The notes: generated from the sequence alone by a model not told the origin. A stretch of 64,000 nucleotides of DNA from DASVLX01 sp035552275 (GCA_035552275.1 DASZLR010000141.1:9238-73237), one strand, 5' to 3'; shown: positions 8,174-17,844, numbered from the stretch's first letter. Translations and numbers: made by a program.

Positions 8174-9205
8174 ATGATAGTGAGACTGAGGTCGAAGTCG
8201 GTGCTGAGGGGCGCGGCCGCGTTGATGGTGGCCGGAGCGGTGGCCGGTGTGGTGATGCTCGCCGAGGCAGGACCGGCGTCAGCCGCCAGCCTTTCGCTCA
8301 ACTGGACCTGTCCGTTCCCACCGTTGGCGGACCAGACGCTGGCCACCAACATTTCGGTGAACCTGCCGGCGAGTATTCCGGTGAACACGCAGACCGGGGC
8401 GATCAACGTCTCGGTCGCCGCGACGGTGCCCGCGACGGCCACCCAGGGCCTGGATCTGGTGGGCGGCGCGAGCCTGTCGGGCACCGCCTCGGCGGCGGCG
8501 ACGCTCAACGAGCCGGGCGGCCAGAAGCTCAACATCACGATCCCGATGACCATCCCGAACACGCCGATCCCGCAGAACGGCACGGCGTTCACCACGAACG
8601 CGAGCGGCGCGGCACCGTCGATCCAGTTCGCGACGGCCGGCCAGGGTTCGATCGTGGTCGGCAACTCGTTCTCGATGGTCCTGCACATCAAGAACTCCAG
8701 CGGCGGCGCCACCAGCCTGCCCGAGCCGTACAACACCAACTGCACCGCGAACTCCGGCCAGAACATGCAGCTGTCGACGTTCACGGTGACCGGTGGCGGC
8801 GGTGGCGGTACGACCACCACCACGTCAAGCACCGGCACCACGACGACCGGAACATCGAGCACCGGCACCACGACAACCGGCACCACGACCACCGGAACGT
8901 CGACCACGGGCACCAGCACCACGCCGACGACGGGAACCACCGAGTCCACCACCACGGCCGAGTCGCCGACGTCGACGACCCCGGTGGCGACCACCTCGGT
9001 CGCGCCGGTCAGCACGACGTCGACCGCCTACGGCTACGTCAACACGGGCGGCAGCAGCGGATCCGGCAGCAGCGGGACCGGAAGTCTCGCCTATACCGGT
9101 GTTTCCGTGCTGGGACCAGTGATCGCCGGCCTAGTGCTGATCATCGGCGGCGGGACCGCATTGTTGTTCGCCCGACGCCGCCGCGCCGCCGGGAACAGTC
9201 GATGA
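8174..9205 (+). CDS. Wall-anchored single-domain member 6 with LAYTG sorting signal
   Basis: 343 residues. Signal peptide, then the N-terminal domain (NWTCPFPPLADQ...), then a Thr/Ser/Gly linker (about 208-303). The C-terminal domain of the sister proteins is absent. Instead the chain ends with LAYTG (305-309), a hydrophobic span (VLGPVIAGLVLIIGGGTALLF) and RRRR. This is a sortase signal of the LAXTG kind used by class E sortases of high-GC Gram-positives, so this member should be covalently attached to peptidoglycan while its sisters are released. GGAGA (8165-8169) precedes the ATG by 4 nt. No sortase gene lies in the window. It could serve as the wall anchor or receptor for the secreted members; that is inference. 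Confidence 0.9.
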   Translation: MIVRLRSKSVLRGAAALMVAGAVAGVVMLAEAGPASAASLSLNWTCPFPPLADQTLATNISVNLPASIPVNTQTGAINVSVAATVPATATQGLDLVGGASLSGTASAAATLNEPGGQKLNITIPMTIPNTPIPQNGTAFTTNASGAAPSIQFATAGQGSIVVGNSFSMVLHIKNSSGGATSLPEPYNTNCTANSGQNMQLSTFTVTGGGGGGTTTTTSSTGTTTTGTSSTGTTTTGTTTTGTSTTGTSTTPTTGTTESTTTAESPTSTTPVATTSVAPVSTTSTAYGYVNTGGSSGSGSSGTGSLAYTGVSVLGPVIAGLVLIIGGGTALLFARRRRAAGNSR

Positions 9206-9217
9206 GGTGAGGGCCTG

Positions 9218-9258
9218 GACCGTCGGCCGGATGGCGGAATGCGCGCCGGCCGGCGGTC
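9218..9258 (+). terminator. Hairpin after member 6
   Basis: A 13-bp inverted repeat (9218-9230 with 9246-9258) containing one G-T pair, 13 bases after the stop. There is no T-run, unlike the other array terminators. Confidence 0.5.
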
Positions 9259-9376
9259 CCCGGTCACGGGCCGGGAGTTCATGATCCCGGTTGAGCGACC
9301 GACTCCGGTGTCCTGTCACTGCGGTAACAAGAAAACTGTCCAGGCCGAACGTTCCCGCGTGGTTGGCGGTCAGACC

Positions 9377-9405
9377 TTGCACCGGGGTTCATACGCCAGT
9401 AACGT
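9377..9405 (+). promoter_or_regulatory. Possible promoter of the mce operon
   Basis: TTGCAC (9377-9382), 17 bp, TAACGT (9400-9405), similar to the array promoters. The gap from 9259 to 9623 holds no convincing gene; this is the only promoter-like element seen in it. The leader to the first mce-operon gene would be about 210 nt. Confidence 0.4.
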
Positions 9406-9623
9406 ACCCGCCGGTAACTGCGGTCACATTCGGTTGGTCGTGACAACAGAAGTACTCCGCTGCCCGCCACACCGCCGTGAAGGGAAAGGTTTTTTGTGAA
9501 CGTTTCTGTTCGCTTGGCGTCGGGTATCGGCCGAGTCGACGTAAAGCCAGCGTGTAGTCGCCGCTGGTGATCTCGGAACGCGGGTAATGCCAGCACGGCG
9601 GAGTAGCGAGAGCGGGAGGTCTG

Positions 9624-10823
9624 ATGGGTGTCGAGGTGGTGGTCGAGGGGTTGACCAAGTCCTTCGGCCGGCAGACCATCTGGCGGGACGTGAGCCTGAC
9701 CCTGCCGGCCGGCGAGGTGTCGGTCATGCTCGGCCCGTCGGGAACTGGTAAGTCGGTGTTCCTGAAGTCGATGATCGGGCTGCTCAAGCCCGAACGCGGC
9801 AAGTGCGTCATCGACGGAATCGACACGGTGTCGTGTTCCGAACGTCAGCTCTACGCGACCCGGAAGCTGTTCGGGGTGCTTTTCCAGGACGGCGCGCTGT
9901 TCGGCTCGATGAGCCTTTACGACAATGTGGCCTTTCCGCTGCGGGAGCACACCAGGAAGTCGGAGTCGGAGATCCGGCGGATCGTGTTCGAGAAGCTGGA
10001 GATGGTCGGTCTGGCCGGCACCGAGACGAAACTGCCCGGCGAGATCTCCGGCGGTATGCGCAAGCGGGCCGGCCTGGCCCGCGCCCTCGTCCTCGATCCG
10101 CAGATCATCCTGTGCGACGAGCCGGACTCCGGTCTGGACCCGGTCCGCACGTCCTACATTTCGCAGACTTTGATTGATTTGAACGCGCAGATCGACGCCA
10201 CGATTCTCATCGTCACGCACAACATCAATATCGCCCGGACCGTGCCGGACAATCTCGGCATGCTGTACCGGCGCGAATTGGTGATGTTCGGGCCGCGTGA
10301 GGTGCTGCTGACCAGCGAGGAGCCCTCCGTCAAGCAGTTTCTTCGGGGCAGCCGGATCGGCCCTATTGGAATGTCCGAGGAGAAGGACTCGGCGACTCTG
10401 GCCGCCGAGGCCGCGCAGATCGACGCCGGCCACCACGACGGCGGGGTGGAGGATTTCGACGGAATCGCGCCGCAGATGCTGCCGACGCCGGGACTGCCCG
10501 AGCGGCAGGCGGTGCGGAGGCGCAAAGATCGCGTGATGCGCATGCTGCACACCCTGCCGGCGCCGGCCCAGCAGGCCATCGTCGAATCGCTGACCCCGGC
10601 CGAGGCCCACCGCTACCGGATGGGCGGCGGCGGGACCCTCCCGCACGCCACCGCCACCACGACGATGCAGCCGAACGTGCCGCCGACCCGCCCGCCAGCG
10701 CCACGGCCCGGTCCGGGCGGTCTGCCCCAGCGGCCCGCGCCGAGCGGCCCACCGGGCAACGAGAACTGGCCGGTCGGCCGGCCGGTGCCGCCGCGCCGTC
10801 CCGGCGAGGGAGGCTGGCGCTAG
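9624..10823 (+). CDS. mkl: Mce-transporter ATPase (Mkl/MlaF family)
   Basis: The ATP-hydrolysing subunit that drives the Mce lipid importer. It shows Walker A GPSGTGKS (about 36-43), signature ISGGMRKRAG, Walker B IILCDEPDSGLD and the H-loop VTHN. The ATPase core takes about 250 residues; a further 150 residues form a charged then Pro/Gly-rich tail that is not part of the nucleotide-binding fold. GGGAGG precedes the ATG. It is the first gene of the operon and its stop overlaps the YrbEA start by one base. In mycobacteria the equivalent gene (mkl/mceG) lies away from the mce loci; here it is in cis, as in other actinomycetes. Confidence 0.93.
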   Translation: MGVEVVVEGLTKSFGRQTIWRDVSLTLPAGEVSVMLGPSGTGKSVFLKSMIGLLKPERGKCVIDGIDTVSCSERQLYATRKLFGVLFQDGALFGSMSLYDNVAFPLREHTRKSESEIRRIVFEKLEMVGLAGTETKLPGEISGGMRKRAGLARALVLDPQIILCDEPDSGLDPVRTSYISQTLIDLNAQIDATILIVTHNINIARTVPDNLGMLYRRELVMFGPREVLLTSEEPSVKQFLRGSRIGPIGMSEEKDSATLAAEAAQIDAGHHDGGVEDFDGIAPQMLPTPGLPERQAVRRRKDRVMRMLHTLPAPAQQAIVESLTPAEAHRYRMGGGGTLPHATATTTMQPNVPPTRPPAPRPGPGGLPQRPAPSGPPGNENWPVGRPVPPRRPGEGGWR

Positions 10824-11632
10824 TGGCCACCCCGACCACCCGGCTCAACCTGGACAGCGTGCTGGCCCTGCCCGGCCGCGCGATGTCCCAGGTCGGCAAC
10901 CTGTTCGCGCTGGGCGCGAGCGTGATCTGGCTGTCCTTCAAACGGCCGTTCCAACTGCGCGAGTTCATCGAGCAGTTCTGGTTCATCGCCCGGGTCACGA
11001 TCCTGCCCACGATGTTCGTGTCGATCCCGTTCGGCGCGATCATCTCGCTGCAACTGGGGTCCCTGACCACCCAGATCGGCGCCGAGTCGTTCACCGGCGC
11101 GGCGAGCGTCCTGGCGATCATCCAGCAGGCCAGCCCGGTGGTCACCGCGCTGCTGGTGGCCGGCGTCGGCGGCTCGGCGATCTGCGCGGACATCGGCGCC
11201 CGCACCATCCGCGAGGAGATCGACGCGATGGAGGTGCTGGGCGTCTCGGCGATCCAGCGCCTGGTGGTGCCCCGGGTGCTGGCCGCGATGCTGGTCGCGA
11301 TCCTGCTCAACGGCCTGGTCAGCGTGGTCGGTGTGCTCGGCGGCTACTTCTTCAACGTCGTCCTGCAGGGCGGCACGCCGGGCGCGTACCTGTCCAGCTT
11401 CGCCGCCCTGGCCCAGCTTTCCGACCTGTGGGTCGGCGAGATCAAGGCGGTGATCTTCGGGTTCATCGCCGGAGTGGTCGCCGCCTATCGCGGCCTGCAC
11501 CCGGCGGCCGGACCGAAGGGCGTCGGCGACTCGGTGAACCAGTCGGTGGTCATCACCTTCCTGTTGCTGTTCTTCGTGAACGCGGTGCTCACCGCCGTGT
11601 ACCTGAAGATCGTTCCACCGAAGGCGGTCTGA
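10823..11632 (+). CDS. yrbEA: YrbEA-type Mce permease (MlaE family)
   Basis: 269 residues, GTG start overlapping the preceding TAG. An integral membrane permease of the MlaE family with about five to six hydrophobic spans. The conserved cytoplasmic coupling segment is visible as ADIGARTIREEIDAMEVLGV (about 130-150), matching the ExxDAxxxLG signature that contacts the ATPase. It pairs with YrbEB to form the inner-membrane channel of the Mce importer. It ends 4 bases before the next gene. Confidence 0.93.
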   Translation: MATPTTRLNLDSVLALPGRAMSQVGNLFALGASVIWLSFKRPFQLREFIEQFWFIARVTILPTMFVSIPFGAIISLQLGSLTTQIGAESFTGAASVLAIIQQASPVVTALLVAGVGGSAICADIGARTIREEIDAMEVLGVSAIQRLVVPRVLAAMLVAILLNGLVSVVGVLGGYFFNVVLQGGTPGAYLSSFAALAQLSDLWVGEIKAVIFGFIAGVVAAYRGLHPAAGPKGVGDSVNQSVVITFLLLFFVNAVLTAVYLKIVPPKAV

Positions 11633-11636
11633 TCGA

Positions 11637-12479
11637 ATGAACGTGACGGTGACCGCGCGGCTCGGCGCCAACCTGGACCGATCGCTGGGCTTCCTGGACC
11701 GGCTCGGCGACCAACTGGTGTTCTACGTGCGCGCGCTGGCCTGGACGCCGCGGACGGTGCGCCGGTACAGCCGCGAGGTGATCCGGCTGCTGGCCGAGGT
11801 CAGCTTCGGGTCCGGCGCGCTGGGCGTGATCGGCGGGACCATCGGCGTGATGTTCGGCATCACCGCCTTCACCGGCATCGTCGTCGGCATCCAGGGCTAC
11901 GCCGCGCTGAGCCAGTTGGGCACGGCCGCGTTCACCGGCTTCATCACCGCCTACTTCAACACCCGGGAGATCGCCCCGCTGACCGCCGGCCTGGCGCTGT
12001 CGGCGACCGTCGGCGCCGGCTTCACCGCGCAGCTCGGCGCGATGCGGATCTCCGAGGAGGTCGACGCGCTGGAGTCGATGGGCATCCCCAGCCTGCCGTA
12101 TCTGGTGACCACCCGGATCGTGGCGGGCGCCATCGCGATCATCCCGCTGTACGGCGTCGGCCTGCTCGTCTCCTACGTCGCCTCCCGCGAGGTGACCGTC
12201 CTGATCAACGGGCAGTCGGCCGGCACCTATGACCACTACTTCAACCTGTTCCTGCCACCGGGCGACGTGGTGCTCTCCTTCCTCAAGGTGCTGATCTTCA
12301 GCATCATGGTGATCCTCACGCACTGCTACTACGGCTATCGCGCCACCGGCGGCCCGGCCGGGGTGGGCGTGGCGGTCGGCAACGCGGTGCGCACCGCCAT
12401 CGTCACGATCACGGTCACCGACTTCTTCCTGAGCCTGGCGATCTGGGGCGCGACCACGACGGTCAAGGTGACCGGATGA
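11637..12479 (+). CDS. yrbEB: YrbEB-type Mce permease (MlaE family)
   Basis: 280 residues. Second MlaE-type permease; the coupling segment reads AQLGAMRISEEVDALESMGI. The N-terminal ~60 residues are amphipathic and basic, the rest is a set of hydrophobic spans. Its stop overlaps the MceA start by the four bases ATGA, so translation is probably coupled. Forms a heterodimer with YrbEA in known Mce systems. Confidence 0.93.
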   Translation: MNVTVTARLGANLDRSLGFLDRLGDQLVFYVRALAWTPRTVRRYSREVIRLLAEVSFGSGALGVIGGTIGVMFGITAFTGIVVGIQGYAALSQLGTAAFTGFITAYFNTREIAPLTAGLALSATVGAGFTAQLGAMRISEEVDALESMGIPSLPYLVTTRIVAGAIAIIPLYGVGLLVSYVASREVTVLINGQSAGTYDHYFNLFLPPGDVVLSFLKVLIFSIMVILTHCYYGYRATGGPAGVGVAVGNAVRTAIVTITVTDFFLSLAIWGATTTVKVTG

Positions 12480-13735
12480 GCGCGACCAGCGGAGCCCTGT
12501 TCAAAACTCGGCGGCGGATCATCGGCGTCGCGTTCCTGGTCGTGCTCGCGATGCTGATCTGGCTGTCGATCGCGTTGTACAACAAGCAGTTCGCCCCGGA
12601 AGTGATGGTCACGCTGGAAACCAGCAGCACGGGCAACGAACTGCACGACCACGCCGAGGTGAAGGTGCGCGGCGTGCAGGTCGGCGAGGTCCGGTCGGTG
12701 GCCGCCGACGGCGCCAGCGCCCGGATCGAGCTGGCCATCGACCCGGACCAAGTGAACTGGCTGCCGGCCAACGTCTCCGCGCAGCTGCTGCCGACCACGC
12801 TGTTCGGTCCGCGCTACGTCGACCTGTCGCTGCCGTCCACTCCGGACACCCAGCGGCTGGCCAACGGCAGCATCATCGGCGAGGACCACTCGGCCAACGC
12901 CATCGAGCTGCAGACGGTGCTGAACAACCTGATGAACCTGCTCGAAGCCATCCAGCCGCAGAAGCTGTCGGTCACGCTGACGGCGGTGGCGCAGGCGCTG
13001 GACGGTCGTGGCGTGGAGCTCGGCCACACCATCACGAACCTGAACACGCTGCTGCAGCAGCTCAATCCGCAGCTGCCGGCCATCGACAACGACATCACCC
13101 AGCTGGTGAACGTGGTCAACGGCTACAACAACTCGGCCCCGCAGATCCTGCAGGCGTTCGCCGACTTCGCGCAGACCAGCAAGACCATTGTGGACGAGAA
13201 GGACAACCTGAACGCGCTGTACACCTCGCTGACCGGCGCGGCGGACGACCTGAACAGCTTCTTCGCGCAGAACGGCAACAACATCATCCGGCTGTCCGCG
13301 GACAGCCGGACCACGCTGCAGACACTGGCGCAGTACTCGCCGGAGATTCCGTGCGTGCTGCGGCAACTGGTCGCGTTCGAACCGGAGATGGACCGGGTGC
13401 TGGGCGCCGGCACCGGCCAGCCCGGCCTGCACGTGAACCTGACCGTGGTGCCCTCGCTGGGCCACTACGGCCCGGGTGACTCGCCGGTCTACGACACCGA
13501 CACCGGCCCGCACTGCCCGGCCGGCACCAGCGCCGATGTGACAGCGAATCCCGCGAATCCCAGTGTGTCGCAGCTGCGCGACGCCGGTGTCGGAGCGCCG
13601 AACTCGCCGATGGAGAACGAGCTCATCAACGAACTGACCGCGCCCGGCCTGGGTGAAGCACCCTCGTCGCTGCCCGGCTGGAGCAGCCTGCTGCTCGGCC
13701 CGATCTACCGCGGATCGGAGGTGACGATCAAATGA
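12476..13735 (+). CDS. mceA: MceA, Mce-family substrate-binding protein
   Basis: 419 residues. One N-terminal membrane span (about 15-35), an MCE domain (about 40-120; VRGVQVGEVRSV core), then a long helical region rich in Asn/Gln/Leu with coiled-coil character, and a C-terminal extension with Cys pairs. Mce A-F proteins form a heterohexameric tunnel across the periplasm-like space that delivers lipids (in known systems sterols or fatty acids) to YrbE. The operon order A to F is kept here. The substrate cannot be read from sequence. Confidence 0.93.
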   Translation: MSATSGALFKTRRRIIGVAFLVVLAMLIWLSIALYNKQFAPEVMVTLETSSTGNELHDHAEVKVRGVQVGEVRSVAADGASARIELAIDPDQVNWLPANVSAQLLPTTLFGPRYVDLSLPSTPDTQRLANGSIIGEDHSANAIELQTVLNNLMNLLEAIQPQKLSVTLTAVAQALDGRGVELGHTITNLNTLLQQLNPQLPAIDNDITQLVNVVNGYNNSAPQILQAFADFAQTSKTIVDEKDNLNALYTSLTGAADDLNSFFAQNGNNIIRLSADSRTTLQTLAQYSPEIPCVLRQLVAFEPEMDRVLGAGTGQPGLHVNLTVVPSLGHYGPGDSPVYDTDTGPHCPAGTSADVTANPANPSVSQLRDAGVGAPNSPMENELINELTAPGLGEAPSSLPGWSSLLLGPIYRGSEVTIK

Positions 13736-14745
13736 AGCGCAAGAGCATCGCCGGCCCGCTGATCAAGGCGCTGATCTTCGTCCTCGTGACGCTGGCGGCC
13801 ACCTCCGTGCTCGCGCTGACCATCGCCAACGTCAACGCGGGCAGCCTGTCCCAGTACAAGGCGGACTTCACCGACGTCACCGGGCTCAACACCGGTGACG
13901 ACATCCGGATCGCCGGGGTGCGGATCGGCCAGGTCGACGCGATCAGCGTGGTCAACAAGCGGCAGGCCGAGGTCACCTTCTCCATCGACGCCACCCGCAC
14001 CCTGCCGGCGTCGGTGACCGCCGCGGTGATGTACCGGAACCTGTTGGGGCAGCGGTACATCGCGCTCGGCCAGGGGACCGGGGCGGTGGACGCGACGCTG
14101 CCGGTCAACGGCACCATCCCGGTCGCCCAGACCTCACCGCCGCTGGATCTCACCGAGCTGTTCAACGGCTTCAAGCCGCTGTTCCAGGCGATGTCGCCCA
14201 ACGACGTCAACCAGCTCTCCAACGAACTGGTCAACGTGTTGCAGGGCGAGGGCGGCACGATCGACGGCCTGCTGTCGCACATCTCCTCGCTGACCCAGAC
14301 GCTGGCCGGCAAGGACCAGGCGATCGGGCAGGTGATCGACAACCTGAACAACGTGCTCAACACGGTGAACTCCCGCGACGGCGCGCTGCAGAACATGATC
14401 AGCACGTTCCAGCAGCTGGTCTCCGGGCTGGCCGCCGACCGGGTGCCGATCGGCAACGCGGTCAGCTCGCTGTCCGGCCTCGCCACCAGCACCGCCAATC
14501 TGTTGCAGGGCGTCCGGCCGGGACTGCAGCAGGACATCGTCGGGCTGGGCCAGGTGTCGACCAACCTGGCTAACAACACCCCGCTGGTGAACCAGTTCCT
14601 GCAGAACCTGCCGAACAAGCTCAACGCCATCGGCAAGACGGCGTCCTACGGCTCGTGGCTGAACCTGTACCTGTGTGAAGCGACGGTGACCAACGTCAGT
14701 CCGCCGGCGCCCGGTGTTCCGGACAACCAGCCGAGGTGCCACTGA
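13732..14745 (+). CDS. mceB: MceB
   Basis: 337 residues, ATGA overlap with MceA. N-terminal membrane span (about 11-30), MCE domain with IAGVRIGQVDAI, then helical repeats (SSLTQTLAGKDQAIGQVIDNLN). It ends with a conserved YGSWLNLYLCE segment typical of MceB/C/D tails. One of six subunits of the lipid-conducting Mce hexamer. Confidence 0.92.
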   Translation: MKRKSIAGPLIKALIFVLVTLAATSVLALTIANVNAGSLSQYKADFTDVTGLNTGDDIRIAGVRIGQVDAISVVNKRQAEVTFSIDATRTLPASVTAAVMYRNLLGQRYIALGQGTGAVDATLPVNGTIPVAQTSPPLDLTELFNGFKPLFQAMSPNDVNQLSNELVNVLQGEGGTIDGLLSHISSLTQTLAGKDQAIGQVIDNLNNVLNTVNSRDGALQNMISTFQQLVSGLAADRVPIGNAVSSLSGLATSTANLLQGVRPGLQQDIVGLGQVSTNLANNTPLVNQFLQNLPNKLNAIGKTASYGSWLNLYLCEATVTNVSPPAPGVPDNQPRCH

Positions 14746-15725
14746 TGAAACCGATCCGGGAGCGCAATCCGATCTGGGTCGGCGTGGCCGGCCTGGCGAT
14801 CATGCTCGTCATCGGGCTGCTGGTGTACTTCGCCGACGACCTGCCGCTGATCGGCGGCGGCACCACCTACACCGCCGAGTTCACCGAGGCGGCCGGCCTC
14901 GTCTCCGGCAACGACGTGACGGTGGCCGGCGTGCGGGTGGGCAACGTGACCGGGGTGAGCCTGGACGGCGACCACGTGAAGGTCTCCTTCCGGGTCGACA
15001 ACGCCTGGATCGGCAACACCAGCACGGCGTCCATCGAGATCAAGACGCTGCTGGGGGAGAAGTACCTCGCGCTCGACCCCCTCGGACCCAGCACCCAGGA
15101 CCCGGGCCAGACCATCCCGGTCAGCCGCACCATCTCGCCGTATGACGTCACCTCGGCGTTCAACGACCTGTCCACCACCGTCGGGCAGATCGACACCTCG
15201 CAACTGGCGAACGGCTTCGAGGCGGTGGCCAGCGCGTTCGGCACCAGCGCGCCGGACATCCGAGGCGCCCTGGACGGGTTGTCCTCGCTGTCCGAGACGA
15301 TCTCCTCGCGGGACAACCAGCTCGCCCAGCTGCTGTCCAACTCGCAGAAGATCACCCAGCAGGTGGCCAACGACAACACCCAGTTCCAGAGTCTGCTCAC
15401 GGACGGCAACCTGCTGCTGGCCGAACTGCAACAGCGCAAGGACGCGATCAACGCGCTGCTGTCCAGCTCGGTGCAGCTCGGTCAGCAGATCTCCGGACTG
15501 GTGCAGGACAACAACGCCACGCTCGCGCCGACGCTGGCCGAACTGGACCAGGTGACGAACGTCTTGCAGCAGAACCAGAACAACCTCAACCAGGCGCTCG
15601 CGCTCATCGGCCCGTACTACCGGCTGCTGGGCAACACGCTCGGCAATGGACGGTGGATGGACGCCTACCTGTGCGGGCTGGTCTCGACCAACGGCTCCTG
15701 CATGCCGCCGAAGGTGGGTGGCTGA
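14745..15725 (+). CDS. mceC: MceC
   Basis: 326 residues from an ATG that shares one base with the preceding TGA (TGATG), preferred to an in-frame GTG at 14736. N-terminal span, MCE domain with VAGVRVGNVTGV, helical region, and a tail reading GRWMDAYLCGL. Subunit of the Mce hexamer. Confidence 0.92.
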   Translation: MKPIRERNPIWVGVAGLAIMLVIGLLVYFADDLPLIGGGTTYTAEFTEAAGLVSGNDVTVAGVRVGNVTGVSLDGDHVKVSFRVDNAWIGNTSTASIEIKTLLGEKYLALDPLGPSTQDPGQTIPVSRTISPYDVTSAFNDLSTTVGQIDTSQLANGFEAVASAFGTSAPDIRGALDGLSSLSETISSRDNQLAQLLSNSQKITQQVANDNTQFQSLLTDGNLLLAELQQRKDAINALLSSSVQLGQQISGLVQDNNATLAPTLAELDQVTNVLQQNQNNLNQALALIGPYYRLLGNTLGNGRWMDAYLCGLVSTNGSCMPPKVGG

Positions 15726-16783
15726 TGTTCCAGACCAGGTTCTCCCGCCGGCTGGCCGGCATCGGCGCGATCGTGTTCGCGCTGCTGCTGGTGGTCGCCG
15801 GATCGCTGTGGTGGATCTTCCGGGACTACGGCGCCAAGCAGATCACCGCGTACTTCAATGAGGCCGTCGGCGTCTACGCCGGATCGGACGTGCGCATCCT
15901 CGGCGTCGCGATCGGCACGATCGACTCGGTCACCCCGGACGGCCAGCTGGTCAAGGTGACCATGACGGTCAACGGCGGCATCCAGGTGCCGGCCGACGCC
16001 GAGGCGCTGGTCGTCTCGCCGAGCGTGGTCAGCGACCGGTACATCCAGCTCGCCCCGGCCTTCACCGGCGGTCCGCAGATCACCGACGGCGCGGTGATCC
16101 CGGTCAGCCGCACCGAGACCCCGGTGGAGATCGACCAGCTCTACCAGAGCCTGGACAAGCTGACCACCGCGCTGGGTCCCAACGGCGCCAACAAGAACGG
16201 CGCGCTGTCGGACATCATCAACGCCGGCGCGGCCAACCTGCAGGGCAACGGCCAGGCGCTGGGCAACATGATCCAGCAGCTCGGCGCGGCCACCCGCACG
16301 CTGTCCGGCTCGCAGAAGGACCTGTTCGGCACCATCGACAACCTGGCCCAGTTCACCCAGATGCTGTCCAACAACGACAGTCAGGTGCGCGGCGCCGAGG
16401 ACCAGCTCGCCTCGGTGACCCAGTTCCTGTCCGACGACCGGCAGAATCTCGGCGCGGCGCTCAACGAGCTGGCCAGCGCCCTGGGCCAGGTGCAGACCTT
16501 CATCCAGGACAACGAGGGCCGACTGAAGTCCAATGTGGACAAGCTGGCGGCGATCAGTCAGATCCTGGTGAACCAGCGGGCCTCGTTGGCCCAGGCGCTG
16601 GACGCCGGTCCGCTGGCCATCTCCAACCTGCTCAACGCCTACGACCCGGCGCACGGCACCCTGGACGGCCGCGGCGACATCAACGAGTACAGCATGGGAC
16701 CGGCCGGCGCGAACGCGCAGTCCGCGCCGATGCTGGGGCTGCCCACCGCCGGCGGCTCGGGCAGCAGCGGAGGGGGTCAGTGA
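15725..16783 (+). CDS. mceD: MceD
   Basis: 352 residues. The start at 15725 (MFQTRFSRR) overlaps the MceC stop by one base. Basic N-terminus, one membrane span, MCE domain with ILGVAIGTIDSV, long helical region, and a Gly/Ser-rich tail. Upstream in-frame codons belong to the end of mceC and do not match the family. Confidence 0.92.
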   Translation: MFQTRFSRRLAGIGAIVFALLLVVAGSLWWIFRDYGAKQITAYFNEAVGVYAGSDVRILGVAIGTIDSVTPDGQLVKVTMTVNGGIQVPADAEALVVSPSVVSDRYIQLAPAFTGGPQITDGAVIPVSRTETPVEIDQLYQSLDKLTTALGPNGANKNGALSDIINAGAANLQGNGQALGNMIQQLGAATRTLSGSQKDLFGTIDNLAQFTQMLSNNDSQVRGAEDQLASVTQFLSDDRQNLGAALNELASALGQVQTFIQDNEGRLKSNVDKLAAISQILVNQRASLAQALDAGPLAISNLLNAYDPAHGTLDGRGDINEYSMGPAGANAQSAPMLGLPTAGGSGSSGGGQ

Positions 16784-17844
16784 TGGGCCGGAAGCTGAAG
16801 GTTCCCGCGCTCGCCGCGCTACTGGCCGCGTTCGGCCTGGTGATGTCCGGCTGCGGGTTCTCGCTGTACAACGTGCCGCTGCCCGGCGGCGCCGATCTCG
16901 GCAACCACCCGTACCAGGTCACCGCGCAGTTCCAGGACGTGCTCGACCTCGTGCCGCAGGCCGCGGTCAAGGTCAACGACGTCGCGGTCGGCAAGGTCGA
17001 GTCGATCAACCTGCCGCCCAACGGCTGGATCGCCAACGTCGTCATGCAGGTCAACGGCGACGTCAAGCTGCCGGCCAACGCCAGCGCCTGGCTGGAGCAG
17101 TCCAGCCTGCTCGGCGAGAAGTACGTCTCGCTGGTCGGGCCCACCGACGGCAGCGCCGCCGGCACGCTGTCCAACAACGCGGTCATTCCGGTGGAGCGGA
17201 CCAATCGCAACCCGGAGGTCGAAGAGGTCCTCGGCGCGCTGTCGCTGCTGCTCAACGGCGGCGGCATCGACCAGATCCACACCATCGACCTGCAGCTCAA
17301 CGACGCGTTCGCCGGCAACGAGGGGGCGATCCGCTCGGAACTGTCCGGCCTGACCACCTTCATCGCCAACGCGGACGCGCACAAGCAGGACATCGCCAAC
17401 GCCATCGACGGCGTCAACCGGCTGTCCGGCACGCTGGCCGCCCGGGACCAGCAGATCGGCGCCACTTTGGACAGTGTGCCGGCCGGTCTGCAGATCCTGG
17501 CCCAGCAGCGCGGCGAGCTGGTCACCATGCTCAACGCGCTGAACAACCTGTCCGGGGTCGCGGTGAACACGATCAACCAGAGCAAGGACGACATGGTCGC
17601 CGACTTCAACGCGCTCGCGCCGACGCTGCGCCAGTTGGCGGCGGCCGGGGCGGCGCTGCCGCAGTCGTTGCAGGTCCTGCTGACCTACCCGTTCACCGAC
17701 GCGGTGACCGGTGACATCCGGGGCGACTACCTGAACGCCTTCGCCACCCTGACCGGCGACGGCTCGACGGTGATCCCGGCGTCGGCGAGCGGATCGAACA
17801 TCTCCGGCTCGCCGCTGGTGTCGACCGACCAGGGGGGCAACTGA
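16783..17844 (+). CDS. mceE: MceE, lipoprotein subunit
   Basis: 353 residues. The N-terminus is a lipoprotein signal with lipobox VMSGC, so Cys24 should be lipidated and anchor the protein to the membrane outer face, as in LprK-type MceE proteins. MCE domain with VNDVAVGKVESI follows, then helical repeats. It has no separate membrane span, in keeping with the family. The start shares one base with the MceD stop; a GTG three bases earlier is also possible. Confidence 0.93.
   Translation: MGRKLKVPALAALLAAFGLVMSGCGFSLYNVPLPGGADLGNHPYQVTAQFQDVLDLVPQAAVKVNDVAVGKVESINLPPNGWIANVVMQVNGDVKLPANASAWLEQSSLLGEKYVSLVGPTDGSAAGTLSNNAVIPVERTNRNPEVEEVLGALSLLLNGGGIDQIHTIDLQLNDAFAGNEGAIRSELSGLTTFIANADAHKQDIANAIDGVNRLSGTLAARDQQIGATLDSVPAGLQILAQQRGELVTMLNALNNLSGVAVNTINQSKDDMVADFNALAPTLRQLAAAGAALPQSLQVLLTYPFTDAVTGDIRGDYLNAFATLTGDGSTVIPASASGSNISGSPLVSTDQGGN

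Noticed and set aside
9239..9499. An 86-codon open frame between the array and the mce operon
   Set aside because: No ribosome-binding site, Arg-rich composition, and it spans the hairpin and the likely promoter.
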